Of a DNA stretch of 64,000 nt, positions 25,742 through 37,500 are shown piece by piece. Source of the DNA: Camillea tinctor (taxonomy: Eukaryota > Ascomycota > Sordariomycetes > Xylariales > Xylariaceae); assembly GCA_022578605.1 (NCBI GenBank), contig MU394060.1, forward strand, positions 496,001 through 560,000. Reading direction: 5' to 3'. The position numbers and the translations under genes are program-made. Within the stretch, counting starts at the first letter, position 1, and every line of letters begins with the position of its first letter. A model generated the notes under the pieces. It saw only the letters and a program-made list of their open reading frames with translations. It was not told where the DNA came from and searched no databases.

Positions 25742-25755
25742 GGTACCTAGGTACC
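25742..25755. repeat. 14-bp perfect palindrome GGTACCTAGGTACC
   Basis: The sequence equals its own reverse complement. It belongs to a set of TACCTA/TAGGTA palindromes scattered between genes in this window (12114-12127, 13966-13977, 26508-26517, 26721-26732, 33006-33019). Confidence 0.85.
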
Positions 25756-25842
25756 TGGCATGACGTACTGTGGTGGCGGGGTGTATCGTGATGAGTATGG
25801 GTAGGCTTGAAGATACACAAGCTACGCAGGCAGATACCTGGA

Positions 25843-25860
25843 GAAGAAGAAGAAGAAGAA
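25843..25860. repeat. (GAA)6 trinucleotide tract
   Basis: Six GAA units extended by further purines; on the helicase coding strand this is a (TTC)n pyrimidine tract. Confidence 0.85.
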
Positions 25861-26720
25861 AAAGAAAAGGAAGGCTACTAAATGCCTAAAGTGAAAAAGT
25901 GAAAACAAGGGTAGGAGGGTTGTTTTGTAGAGGAGAGGAGAGGAGAAGACAGGAGAGGCGCACCAAGAAAGGTAGAAATTGAAGGTGTGATGATAGTTAG
26001 GTAGCGCCGATGATCTGAGAGGATGGTGAATATTCTTGGAACTTACTTACCTCTTGATGAACTTTCAGGAAAACAAAGATGCTATCCTGACGCAAATGAG
26101 GTGTACCTGGTGTGCAAGATAATGATGCAGACCAGATGGATGCAGGATGTGCAGTGAAGGAGTTGAAGAAGGGAAGAAGGAGAAGGTAAGAGGAGAGAGG
26201 AGAGGAAAAGAGGTAGAGGGAAAGGGAAAGGGAAAGAGAAAGGCAAAGGTAAAGGTACTTTCTACTTCTATTGTAGATGGCTCCTGCCCTGGAATCTCTT
26301 TCCTAACTAGTAACCTACTAATGTAGAAAGAGAAGTTTGTAAAAAGAAGGCACGATGGAGGTTGCTATTTCCTACTTACTTTGTATATAATATTGTTAGT
26401 GGCAGCCCCCTTTCTCTCCTTTCCTATTGGAGTATATTTACATGTACCCTTTAGTCTTTATGCTACACTGATCTAAATAAACAAACTACTTAAAGATACA
26501 TCATATATACCTAGGTACACATGTAGGTATTTCTTTAAATACCTGGGTACATACATTCACATGCATATCTTGAGATCAGATGAGGTGCCTGTATATATGT
26601 AACCTTTTTTCTTTCCCATAAAGGTGTATTTTGGTAGGTACCTGACCTAGGTACATACTACTATGTATGTAGTACCTATTTGCTATACAAGTTGTAAATA
26701 AATCCTTGTAACCCCAATGC

Positions 26721-26732
26721 ATACCTAGGTAT
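26721..26732. repeat. 12-bp perfect palindrome ATACCTAGGTAT
   Basis: A perfect inverted repeat that ends two bases from the last base of the Ipi1 stop codon. A second TACCTAGGTA lies at 26508-26517 and an ACCTAGGT at 26645-26652. Confidence 0.85.
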
Positions 26733-26734
26733 CT

Positions 26735-27881
26735 CTACATGATATAACCAGCCCACATACCCTCATCATCATCATCATCAAGTCGTGAGCTCCGTTCATA
26801 GTCACCCATGCCCTCCTTCAGCACCTGATCCAGCACCGCTGCTGCCCTCCCTGCAGCACCCCCTTCCTTCTTTGCCATATCGACCCCCGCCTCGACAGCA
26901 TCCATGAACCGTTTCCGGAAGACATCCTGCCTATCCTGCCGATTACGATAGATCTCGCCATCCTCATCCCGAGGCGGCTTGAAGAGCCCAAGGTACCCGT
27001 ACGGATCGGGCGTCCGCGGCACCACGTTCATGTTATCGAACCAGTCCCCGGGCTTCCAGGGGTTCGGCGCCTCAGGCTTGAAGCCACACTCGAGGAACTT
27101 GGCCAGGACCGTCATCTGCCGCGGGAACGACTGGCCGTACTTCTTGGCCCCGAAGGTGGTCCGCGGGGCCGAGGTCCACCCGCCCTTGGCGGCCATGGTG
27201 GGCGCTGCCGCGGCAGGCCCGGTCTTGACCGTCCAGCCCAGCACCGACATGAAGTCCTTCAGGGGCTTGACCCAGCACCCCGCGCTGGCGACCACGTCGT
27301 CGCCGGCCACGTCGAGCAGCCACTCCATGTAGTTGAGCCCGTCGTCCTTGATGTCCTGCGATATGTGCGTCATGGTGCCGCGGATGTAGAGCATGATCTT
27401 CTCGACGTGGGACCGCACCTCGGGGGCGGGGATGTGGCGCAGGAGCTTGAGCAGTTGCCCCCGAGCAGGCCCGTACGAGTCCGACATCATGGGGAGCAGC
27501 TTCTGGAGCAGCATCGATGTACCCACTGGGTTTGTCGGAGGCGTAGTCGACAGTTGCCCGGTGAGAAATGAGAGCGCATCTCGGCGTTGGGTGTCTGTGC
27601 GGGAACTCGTGAGAGAGAGATTATGCTTGAATCTTTCCGTCACGTCTGGCGCATACTCAGAGAGCTGCTGTTGTAAGACGATAGCTATAAGTATAAGAAA
27701 TATTAGTCTTATTGGTGAGCTAGATGGAGTAGAGAGATGTCTGTTGCGGTTGATACCTACCTTTAGATTTAAAGCTCGTGTCTGTGAAATTGGCGGCTTT
27801 CGGTTTGGTTTTTCCTACTTTCAACTTGGGTTTCTGAAAGTCCTTCTTCTTTTCCTTCTTCTTCTTGGCGCTGGAACCCAT
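26735..27881 (-). CDS. IPI1: Pre-rRNA-processing protein Ipi1 (Rix1 complex), 356 aa
   Basis: Ipi1 (TEX10 in animals) is a helical-repeat subunit of the Rix1-Ipi1-Ipi3 complex, which acts in the nucleus on pre-60S particles during removal of the ITS2 spacer. Model: complement join(26735..27684, 27761..27881), intron 76 nt with GTAGGT donor and TATAG acceptor. The start is set by the first exon: MGSSAKKKKEKKKDFQKPKL, the Lys-rich opening typical of fungal Ipi1, followed by NFTDTSFKSKAIVLQQQLSE across the junction. The segment around LNYMEWLLDVAGDDVVASAG matches the conserved Ipi1 N-terminal domain. A run of Asp codons (DDDDDE) near the C-terminus makes a short trinucleotide repeat at about 26760-26780. 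The length is normal for fungal Ipi1. It shares a 500-bp divergent promoter with the roadblock gene. Confidence 0.94.
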
Positions 27882-28382
27882 CTTGACGCGCTCATTGGGG
27901 CGAGGCTTTGCGCAATGCCTAGTCTACGATATCCTGAAATTGGCGACTTTAGCAATTTCATGTTATAGAAGCCGCTCTAACTTTTTGGCGGTATCTTAGG
28001 GCAGAATTTATATGGTCTGGGGAACATGGATCTCCTTGCTGTGGCGCTGTATCTGGTCTCTCAACCCCCTTTATCCGGCAGCTGATGTGGCTTAGGCAGG
28101 TATCTACGTACTTCTCCGTGGCTTAAGCTCTCCACCGCTGTGTTACACTACCTAAACCTACCTAGACCTTACATCTACTCACTAAGACCCCACGCTATTC
28201 CATTTGTCTGAAGGCTTAACTTCACCAACATCCTCTTTTAGAAGACCGCTCATTTCCTGAGTGCTACACAACGAGAGAAAGCAGCAAACATGGCGGACAA
28301 GGCACTGGTAGCAATAATTCTTCCCAAAACCATTTCTCCTGCGCCGCGCTGATGATACCGTACACAGAATACTGCCGACTCG
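27882..28382. promoter_or_regulatory. Divergent promoter between Ipi1 and the roadblock gene
   Basis: The 501 bp separate two start codons pointing away from each other and hold no supported coding frame apart from a possible 18-nt first exon of the roadblock gene at 28290-28307. A branch-site-like GCTGAT (about 28349-28354) and a CACAG acceptor ending at 28367 suggest a leader intron on the plus strand. Confidence 0.45.
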
Positions 28383-28890
28383 ATGGACGAAGCCCTACAC
28401 CGGCTGTCTAAGAAGCCCGGCGTCAAGGCCTGGCTCATGCTCGACCGAACCAACGGTGCCGTCCTGAAAACAAACGGTCAGGTTTCCAACGTCAGACCAG
28501 CGCGATCACCCAGCAATGCTTCGCTACCCACCCCCACCGGCGGCTCCTTTTCAACAGATGTGAATGCTAGCACCAACAACGAGACCCAGGCCGCGCAGGA
28601 GCTTGCCAGCATGGTATGGAGCTTTCTTAGCTCTGCTGGGAGCCTAGTGGAGGAGATGGATTCCGAGGTGCGTCGCGACAAGGAGTATATAATTAGCACA
28701 ATAGGGGAGGGGAGGGGAAGCCGTGGTGGAGGACGCGACCTATGATCCGTCGACGACAACGAGGCTAATTGCGCTTTTCTAACAGGACGAGCTGAAGCTA
28801 CTAAGACTGCGCACCAAGCAGCAGGAACTTGTCATTGTGCCCGAAGCCAAATACCTGCTAGTCGTGATCCACGACACGCCGCCCGTTTGA
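28383..28890 (+). CDS. Roadblock/LC7-type dynein light chain, 129 aa
   Basis: A small roadblock/LC7 family protein; in fungi this is the light chain that binds the cytoplasmic dynein intermediate chain. Model: join(28383..28667, 28786..28890), 118-nt intron with GTGCGT donor, CTAAT branch-like site and AACAG acceptor. Conserved features: LHRLSKKPGVKAWLMLDRTNG at the start of the domain, ALVLKTNGQ-type strand (AVLKTNGQ), the helix AQELASMVWSFLSSAG, and after splicing DELKLLRLRTKQQELVIVPEAKYLLVVIHD. The middle has a Ser/Thr/Pro-rich insertion, common in fungal members. An alternative start at 28290 through a 60-nt intron (28308-28367) would add 11 residues (MADKALNTADS) in frame; its GTAGCA donor is weak, so the internal start is listed. 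Function by family is fairly sure. Confidence 0.88.
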
Positions 28891-29853
28891 GCGCTGCATC
28901 AAATAGTACCGTCTTAGGGGGTGCGTGGCGCAATTGGATTAGCTCGTGAGCCGCAGGTCAGATGCATGTTCGTGGAAATGCTCCATAAGGCGCCAGGGCA
29001 ACCCCGAAGAAAAGACAACGGCAACAGCCATGGCATTGGGAAGGCGTTCCGGTTACAATGATACCCTATGATAAGAATTAAGCTGGTTCAACATTGCGAA
29101 GCGAAGTTAGTGAATTCAGTATGTGGATAATTCTGGGTCCATCATCTCATCACCTCCCTGCAGTATTGGCGCTCCCGGCTACTTCGAGACTTTGGAGCCT
29201 ATGACATTGCATGGCCATAGTTTATACATGTCCTCGCGATCTTTTGCCAAAGGCGCATTTCTGGACGGGCCCGCTAATTCCTAGCGAGCGACTCACGACA
29301 TAGAGCAAGAAAATTCCAGCTTCAGACTATCCAATGGCTGGTTCCTGTCATATCGAGAGGCATTGTAGGATTCTGCATCTTACCCAACTGGTATTTTTTT
29401 TTTAGACTTGTGATGAGAAGACCTACTTCTGATTCGGCATAGATAGGTAGCTAGTTCAGCTTCGGGAGCATCAAAGTTGACCACAGCTCACACGTATCTT
29501 TATGCCAATTCTCTCCCCGCGGGTAGATCTAATATAGATGAAAGTACTTATTATTCCGTTGAACACGGTATCATGGATTCCCTAGGCCTATTCCCGTGCC
29601 TCTGGATTACCTATATCGCTATACTTAGATATGTTTTATATTCACATATGACTGTTGTGCCTTTGGATCGAGCAGTTGGAATGTTCATATACTAGTAACT
29701 TCTATAGTCAAGATGGCCTTCCTCCCGGGAAAGAAATGTGCACAAACGTGAAATAAAAGTCGTAGATATTTGCCAGCAGGTTAGAGCTTGCCTGCGCAAC
29801 TCGTAGCCCGGCATATCCGAAGCAAAGAAACCATAGTAGCCCTTGCAAAAAGA

Positions 29854-29874
29854 CTCGTTCTTTCTAAGAACGAG
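29854..29874. repeat. Hairpin: 9-bp perfect stem, 3-nt loop
   Basis: CTCGTTCTT (29854-29862) pairs perfectly with AAGAACGAG (29866-29874) around the loop TCT. It is not followed by a T run, so a Pol III or bacterial-type terminator reading is not supported. Confidence 0.8.
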
Positions 29875-29900
29875 CTAGGGGCACCGGTCCTAAGAGATGA

Positions 29901-29918
29901 AGAGAGAATATTCTCTCT
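29901..29918. repeat. 18-bp perfect palindrome
   Basis: AGAGAGAATATTCTCTCT is its own reverse complement, 26 bp after the 29854-29874 hairpin. Confidence 0.85.
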
Positions 29919-32900
29919 ACGGTACATACCTCTCTTCCGTACCTCACAACCAGGTTTCTGAGTCTACCCTTCCCAAGCAACTTTTATGAAGGAAAACAAG
30001 CCTAATCCCCTGTGATCACGAAGAAACATCGGGCTCCCCGAAGCGCACCGAGGGACAACTTATGTCTTGTCTTACGTTTATCGACAACAGCTGTACAACG
30101 CATCGCGCGCCTAGGCAGGAGAAGAGCGCGCAACAACCAGCCCAGAATTCTATGTATCAGGGGCTAAGTAACTGAGTTCGTCGCCTTGTTGGTAGTCGTC
30201 ATCCGCCGCCTAGAGCGAGGCGCCCGATGAGCTGAACGGTCCTTGCGCAGCCTCAGGTAATCTGCTTTTCACGTGCAAAACCTGGTACTACATGCCCGCG
30301 TGTCTACAGGTCACGAGGGAGAAGGAGGGGGGATGGGGAGAGATACATGGGTACGTATGTTGTTGCTTCTACTTACTTCAGGAGGGATTGAAAATAGGAG
30401 TTTGAGAAAGAGTTGTCTACACATCCATTTTACCCCCCCTTCCCTTGCATGTGTATGTTTGCGCGTTCTTGTGGTTTCAATTCCCATTCCGCGGCGCTTC
30501 CTTTCGAATCCCCGGAAAGAACAATTCCAAAAATATTCGAGACGCAGATCGTTTCCCAGACCCTGGAGGCTGATTGTCGATCATTCGCATTTACAATTGA
30601 GTCACGGCAGTGCCAGGTACGCTATGTAGTAAGCAATACGATTTGCTCCTGAGATAGGAGTGAAGTGTATGAGGCTGTGAGGATAAAGATCCATAGCAAG
30701 GTCATGTACAGAGGAAGCTAATCGGTGGTGTATCTTTTTTTTTTTGACTCTACGTATAACTCTTGCTTTGCCAAGGTTGTCTAAAAATGAGGGGAGAATG
30801 ACAACGAGATCCTGGGAAGAGCGAATGAGCTGTAAGCAACTGACCAACAAACAATGGCCAACTCGTATTTCCTTGAGTTGTTACCTTTGAAATAACCTTG
30901 GGTATTGTACAAAAGATATGTATAGCAGCGTATAATACAATATGGACTCGAAGGGGTAGTCCGTAAGAGGGATGTGCCACTAAGTATTCCGTACGTCCAA
31001 TCCCACCTCATTCATCTTTGACACGGAATTTACCGTAGCACCCATCCCATCCCATCCCCTCAATGATATCGTGGTTCCATTATGGCTCAAGTTACAAACA
31101 ACGCATAATACCCTAAAGAATAGAGAGATAGAGAAAATCCCCCTCTTCAATGGCGAATAGTAATGTCTGACTCATTGTCCCCTGGGTATGAGTGAAGCAA
31201 ACGACGCTATGCTGCGTTCGCAACATACGACCTTGTTTTCTCTTACTACTAACTTACCCATTGACCTGCGTATTTACCTACCCAATATAGATGCAATGGT
31301 TCTTTTCGCAGGTAGGTATATACATATGTACGTCCCTTACTTTGTATGCATGTATGTGTGTCTGTGTGTACCTATATGTATGCACATAGTACATATAAAA
31401 CTGGGTATGTAAATGGTTACTAAGTACTGGTTGCTCACAAGAGACCTCAAGACGAAAACGCGGGTTGACCCGCTCATTGGGATTTCCCCATCACGACAAA
31501 TGAGCGCCGAGATTTCGATCATTTGGCTTTCCTTGACTAGTTCAAGGTTGAGGTTACATTAGCACTAGTTGTTTAGATTGCCGGGAATCTTTTCTTTCTT
31601 TCTTTCCGTTGCGGACTCCGTCCGCGAAGGTTGATCTACCGAGAATACGCGGACGAACGATAATACCGAGATTAAATTTCCCTAATGTGACCTTGCGAGA
31701 GAGGGGGGAGGGGTTTCTAGGTTCAGGGGAGGAAGGTCGAAGAGAGGAAGATAATGTAGATAGATAATAGTGTAGAAATAAAGGGAAGGGGAGACGGGAG
31801 GGGGAAAGGATGCTATTTTCGTTTTCGGCTTCACAACGACAAGGGCGGGAATAAGACGTGTATCGTGTAGATTAATTCATCGATGTGTTTTTTGGGCTTT
31901 ATTTTGGTAGGCTAAAGTTTAGCTTTAAACTAACTGAGACTAGGTTAACAAATTGTATCTGTAATCTCTGTCATTCCCGATTAATCAATCGTACAGAAAC
32001 GTCAATTGAGGAAAGAAAAAAAGTCCCTGAGGGTTCCTTTAAGCGAAGAAACTCGAACCAGACCCAACCCATGCGACTATATTCCGAACCCCGTGTGCAT
32101 ATTCAGGTACGACTACATGCATTGACACGCGACTTACACAACTTATAACTTATGGTTAATAATAACTTATCCAGCTCATGTAGCCCTACCTGTTTGTTTT
32201 CACCTGCTTCGTATAAGCTTTTACTTGAAACGTCATATTATCTGTAGTACGCATCGACTTATACATTATGTAGGTACATGCAGGCTAGGTAGTATTATTC
32301 AGGTACACACTAATTAGAAGTTGCGGCGGACAGCATGAAACTAGATAAAGAGGATCAAAAAAAGAAGAAAAAAGAAAAAGATAAAATAAAAGGGAGAGCT
32401 GTCAGTATTATTCACCAAGAGTAGAAACAAGAAAAAAAAAGTGATCCCCCCTCCTCTTCCTCCTCCACCCCATCGCATCCGTCGGGCGTGAACACATACA
32501 ATATTACCAAACCCGTACGATATTGAGCTTACTTTGGTACACTAACGATGTACATCGGTCGGCAAGTCCTGCTAGTTCGTCCCCACAAAGTCTAGCTTGC
32601 TCTTTAGTCATGGATGCGAGCATGGATATTGATTATCCTCCGAAAGCCTTGCATGTTTCAGCACCTCTTAGTGGACTTTATGCGGCAATTCAGCCGTCAG
32701 CCTGTCATCAACCTGTATGAGCGCGTTTTTTCATGGTTGTTGTACGCACCGCATACGAACTACATGTGCTCCAAATACACTAGTATGCGTGATACACGAA
32801 GCAGAAACGTACCTAATAAGGCACGTTTCGTTTGTGTTGCCTGGGTTTGAGTAGTCCGTTTTTCTCTCGTTAGTAAACATACCATCGCGTTTCTCTTTGT

Positions 32901-33005
32901 TTTGTTTTATTTATTTATACTATTTCACATCTCACCTCACCAGCCTTTCACAGGTGAAGCAGGGGGATTGCTCCTCCTGATCATTGCCGAAAAGGAATAG
33001 ATACC

Positions 33006-33019
33006 TACCTACGTAGGTA
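33006..33019. repeat. 14-bp perfect palindrome TACCTACGTAGGTA
   Basis: Another member of the TACCTA/TAGGTA palindrome set, in non-coding DNA. Confidence 0.85.
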
Positions 33020-33519
33020 CATTACATACAACGTACATACAATAAGGATTCATTCAAGCATTCCTACTGCACTACCATACATGTAGACTACGAGTTAGGT
33101 AGTTAATCTCCAGCCGAGACCTTCTAGAAAAAAAAAGGGGGGGTTTTAAAGGAATATTTCTAAAGCAGACTGGTGCAGAGACCATCTAACGCACCGCTCC
33201 GCTCCCCACGCAGCGTGGGCAGCTACGTAAGTAAAACGACCGGACGGGTGGGAACTAATAAAATGGGAACGGCTCAACTTTCTTAGTCAGTATAAGTGAC
33301 GATGTTAGTTTATTTTTAGGGTGCGTTAGGAACCAACAGGGACAGGCACCAGAATGACCAGAGAAGAAGGCTCAGCCTTTCTGCAATATGTTGGATCCAA
33401 AGCTCATCATGTTCAACATTTGCATGTAGGCAGGTGGTGTAGCCATGGGAATTTCTCACACTCGTATCTGATCAGCATAACCTTACAACACGGGAAGTCA
33501 GCTAGCGTGGAAGATGGAG

Positions 33520-34221
33520 TCATTCTAGAAGGAAAACCGGTTGTTCGGTAGGGAAAGATAAGCAGGGAAGATAGGTCATTTCGGAGCGTGGCTCGACAGA
33601 CGCCCACCACGTCAAAGGTCTTCCTGCAGTCCTGAAACGGCCACTAAGCCCAAGACTATGGCTGATTGCGTCACCTGATATATCGTGACCCTGTTCTTCA
33701 CTGTCATGGAAGAGCGAGGGAACGCGCTTCTCACCTAGAGTATCTTTGCCAGCTTTGGATTCGTCGACAGGATGTAGATATTTAGTCGTTGAGATTCTCG
33801 AGACGTCTCCTGTCCAATGACGGCCACCCCAAATTGGCGGGCATCGAGTGGCTATTCGAAACAAGTACAAGGTGTATGCTTGCCGGCCACCTTCCCTCCT
33901 CTTCACGTTTTTATGCAGCCGTGCAGCCCTGGTCGACCACTCAGCTTTCGAGCTATAGTTGGTTATATCCAAGGGTACTTGCTGGCGGGATCGTGGCATC
34001 ACTAACGAATTTCTAAGAGGAGGAGGGGGCCTTGGGGGGGGACTATCCTTAGCTGCCTTGTTCCGGGGTACGGTTGGGATTCCACATCGGGAAGAGCGTG
34101 CCAGTTGTTCGAAGCCATACATAGTTGAATGCATGGACACTTGCTTTTTAATGACATTCCCTACCGGCCCATGCGGTACCGTTGGTATCCCCTTGCGCGA
34201 TCTGGATGTACACTGCAGCAT
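33520..34221 (-). CDS. Doubtful ORF, 233 aa, unrecognised
   Basis: A single open frame with ATG start, longer than most chance frames nearby. It contains a short internal duplication: KGIPTVPHGP near residue 12 and CGIPTVPRNK near residue 47, caused by a DNA repeat of the form GGTACSGTTGGKAT (about 34068 and 34177 on the plus strand). Otherwise it has no hydrophobic core pattern, domain or signal peptide that I recognise, and its amino-acid mix (Arg, Ser, Pro, Thr rich) is what random sequence gives. It lies 340 bp upstream of, and divergent from, the 1145-aa gene. Probably not a gene. Confidence 0.15.
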   Translation of the reverse strand: MLQCTSRSRKGIPTVPHGPVGNVIKKQVSMHSTMYGFEQLARSSRCGIPTVPRNKAAKDSPPPRPPPPLRNSLVMPRSRQQVPLDITNYSSKAEWSTRAARLHKNVKRREGGRQAYTLYLFRIATRCPPIWGGRHWTGDVSRISTTKYLHPVDESKAGKDTLGEKRVPSLFHDSEEQGHDISGDAISHSLGLSGRFRTAGRPLTWWASVEPRSEMTYLPCLSFPTEQPVFLLE

Positions 34222-34560
34222 CGATGTACACCCATCCTCCTGGGAATTTTCGAGATCGATGATATGATTGATTAACCTGTCTCGAGCCCCCTAACAAGTT
34301 TCTGGATATTCTGGAGAATTCTTTTTTTCTTTTCTTTTTCTTATTTTCGTCCTTCCGGGAGTGTGGTCTCGCTTGAAAGTTGAACAGGCGCCTCCTTGCC
34401 ATTTCGATACGCAAATCCTACACAATCGGGTGACCGACGATTCGGGGGGTAATCTCACACGCACGCACACACACCAATGCTTCCTCCCTCATATATTTAA
34501 TCTTTTTATTTGTTTATTAAACGTTAGCACGGTATTTCTTGTCCTTTGCGACAAGGCTCA

Positions 34561-37500
34561 ATGAAATTATCGTTTTCTATCCCCTTCAACGCTTCGGATG
34601 GACGAAGAAGAATTAAGCGCGCCATGAAGAAGATGCCCTCATTAACGATGCTTAAACGCTCGGCGTTGGATTTTATAAGTGATGTTAAAGATGCCGGAGG
34701 AGGAACAGGAGGAGGAGGGTATAAGTCGAAAAGGGAGAAAGAAAAAGAAAAAGAAAAAGAACCCGAAAAGGAAAAGGAAACCGAAAACAACAGCAACAAC
34801 AACAAGACGACCCAAGGAAGATTACAACGACATGCGTCTAAACGGGCATTCATTAAGGATCTCATCAATGGCCCGAAGGATAAGGCGCAAACACAACAGA
34901 ATACTACTGGTGGTGGAAGTGGAAGCAACAGCAGTAGTACTACCTCGAATCGGAGACTACGGGAAGGCGATGCGGAGAAGACAATGGCTCAAAACTATTC
35001 GGTAGGTAGGGAAATCCCGTGATTGCCGACTATACCTAAATTCTGCCCCTCTCTCTTCCTCTCCTTTCCCCTCTTCCCTTCATCCCTCCCCCTTTTCAAC
35101 CCTTCCAAAGTATAAAGTATAACCAACTGGCTGCCGCCTGGTTCAATCGGCGATCTTTACCCAACAGCTGGCAGATCTGCCCATCTCGCGCCCATCTCGG
35201 ATGAGGGGAGAAGTAAAAAGAGAAGGAGAGAAAGAGCGAAGGGACGAAGGTTCGGGGCCAGTCTGCAGGTGCAGCAAGGTCTTCTTAACCTAACTCCAGA
35301 TCTCATGACCTCAGCTGATTTCTGAACTCCTATTCCTGTTCCTATTCCTTTTCCCCCCATGCATGATCAGATTTTTGGCATTTTTTGAGATTCAATTAAT
35401 CGCAATCTCACATAGCAACGGCTTTTTTTTTGTTGACTTATAATATTTATTGGCTTGGCTTTGATGCTTGGCATTTATTTATTTATTGTTTTAAGAGCTG
35501 TCGACGTCACGGGCGTCAGATGGTTTCAATTGACACTTTGCTGACCACTTTCAAAACAGTACCCAAGCACTCCTTCGTCGCCTGAGACACGAGCACTGTC
35601 TCCTCCGTTGTCCATTGTCAATGCTAACAAGCCATTGCCTTCCCCCCCTCCTCCCGGCACTGTAGATAAAGCTGATGGCAAGTCTCCCAAGCCCGTCCTC
35701 AAGTTAAAACGCATTATGGCGACTTTGAGCGACGTTGAGATGGAGAAGTTGTTTTCCGGGGCTCCGCAGTTCTTTGCCCGGTCTCAGGGCCACGGCACCG
35801 GGGCTCCGCATCCCTCGGTGGCATTCCCCTGGAATGAGGAATTGCCTATTAGAGACTTGACCGATCATACCCAGATCGAAGATGATGCTTGGGGTTGTGT
35901 TACTGCTGGTCCTAGGATTATTCACAGAGACCCTCTGTCGGCCACGTCTCCCTCGGGTAGAAACCGACCCCACTTCAAAACACGGTGCCAGGAGCGGCCC
36001 AATATGCTGAGCATGCAGGGTTTGGAGAAGGGCACCATTGGCTACCAGGCCGCCCTAGAATTGTCCGTTGCCGACACCTTACAGGAGGAGCAGTATGGCT
36101 TCGACAGCTTAGGCTCAAAGGCCCACGTCATTGTGGAGAAGCGTCAGAGGCTTATAGCATCGAGAGATAGTTTGCGACACCTAGACGACGCCGCCATCAT
36201 GGAGCAGTTGCTGAAAGTCGAAGAACGTTACAATGCGGAACGTCCTTTTGCCCGCTACAGGTACCATGAGCTATACAATGATCTGTTTTCCAAAGTCCTC
36301 TACCCACCCATTAGGGTCATTGATCGTCACGACCCCCATAGTCTAGCCGTGCAGATTCACGCTCTCGTGAAGATATTGGCAACGCCTAACGCCTGGATTG
36401 ACTTCTCGCGTGTTGAATGGCGCATCCGTCTGGGACAGATCCTGTGGGGATTCCCCTTAGATGATGAGCTATCAGATGGGTCTTCTATTAATGAAGGACA
36501 TGATGCACAGGACCGAAGTGAAGAGCGATACTGGCTTCTTCTCCAAATTCTGTTGGCGTGTGAGCTTCTTGTCCGTTTAGACATGATCACGGAGGGCGAT
36601 GAATACGGCGTTCAGAGTCTGAAAGCATCTGAAGTACACCTATTTGAGAAAGAGTCTAACCTGTCTGTGAAATGGTCGTTGATACTCGCTCGGTCGTGGC
36701 TTGAGAACGTCATGATTAACAAAACTAATACTAACCAGCCAGAGCGTTCTCCCGTACCCAAAGGTTGGCTTACGAGCCTTACCAGTAAAATGAGCCTCAA
36801 ACACGAACATATGTATGGGGCACATTTTACTGACCACACCCTGCACCGGCAAAATTCTTCTACGGAATTCATTTATTCAATCAAGGGAAGACATAGCGAG
36901 AGGCAGGTCCTTGGACTAGCGCAATTCGCTAGAAAACTACGTTGGCCGGATGCTTCTTCGTCTGTCAGGAGAGTCTTTGAAAAAGCAGCAGGATCGGTTG
37001 AAGCGACACCTATCAACACTCCGTTACCTACGGGCGACTCACGACGATCGTCGTATTTCGGCGGTGATAGGACGTCTATAGTTAGCAACCAGCAGCGCGG
37101 TAGGAGACGGAAAGTAGAAGCAGCTCTACACGCTTCTGGCTGGCTGTCCAAGTCATACGTCTCTGGGCTTATCCTACCCGGAGAGGCACTTTCACATTTA
37201 CTCATGTCCACTTTAGTCGAAAATGATGACGATGCCATGGCTAAGCTAGGGCCGATGGCAAACTTGTGCGGTGGTTTCGTCTACAAAGGAAAAAGTTTCT
37301 GGAGTACGGCCTGTGTTGTGGGTCGCGTCCTAGCCGCAGGAAAGGGGTCAGCGGAGTGTATGGGCTGGATCTCGAGTGATGTGACCCCTACGGGGTTTGA
37401 AGCCGGGTGGATGAATATTATTGTAGACGACATTCATGGTAGGTTTCAAATACTCTATTCAGTTAATCGCGTTAAACTAACAAAAGTAGACGACATAGTT

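Larger units (their letters stand above)
25292..26734 (-). promoter_or_regulatory. Promoter/leader region of the helicase gene
   Basis: On the minus (coding) strand this interval is CT-rich over about 25830-26260, seen as purine runs on the plus strand, including (GAA)6 at 25843-25860 and GGGAAA repeats near 26220. Such tracts are typical of fungal promoters and leaders. No coding region is supported. Its far end (26500-26734) is dense in TACCTAGGTA-type palindromes next to the 3' end of Ipi1. Confidence 0.5.
28891..34560. other. Gene desert between the roadblock gene and the 1145-aa protein gene
   Basis: No supported gene over 5.6 kb. The notable items are two neighbouring inverted repeats at 29854-29874 and 29901-29918, a TACCTACGTAGGTA palindrome at 33006-33019, and one 233-codon minus-strand open frame (33520-34221) listed separately with low confidence. 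The last 250 bp (from about 34315) is a T/C-rich tract that probably belongs to the leader of the next gene. Confidence 0.5.

Noticed and set aside
28926..28937. TGGCGCAATTGG, resembling a tRNA A box
   Set aside because: No B box (GGTTCGANTCC) at the right distance and no cloverleaf; at most a very degenerate tRNA relic.
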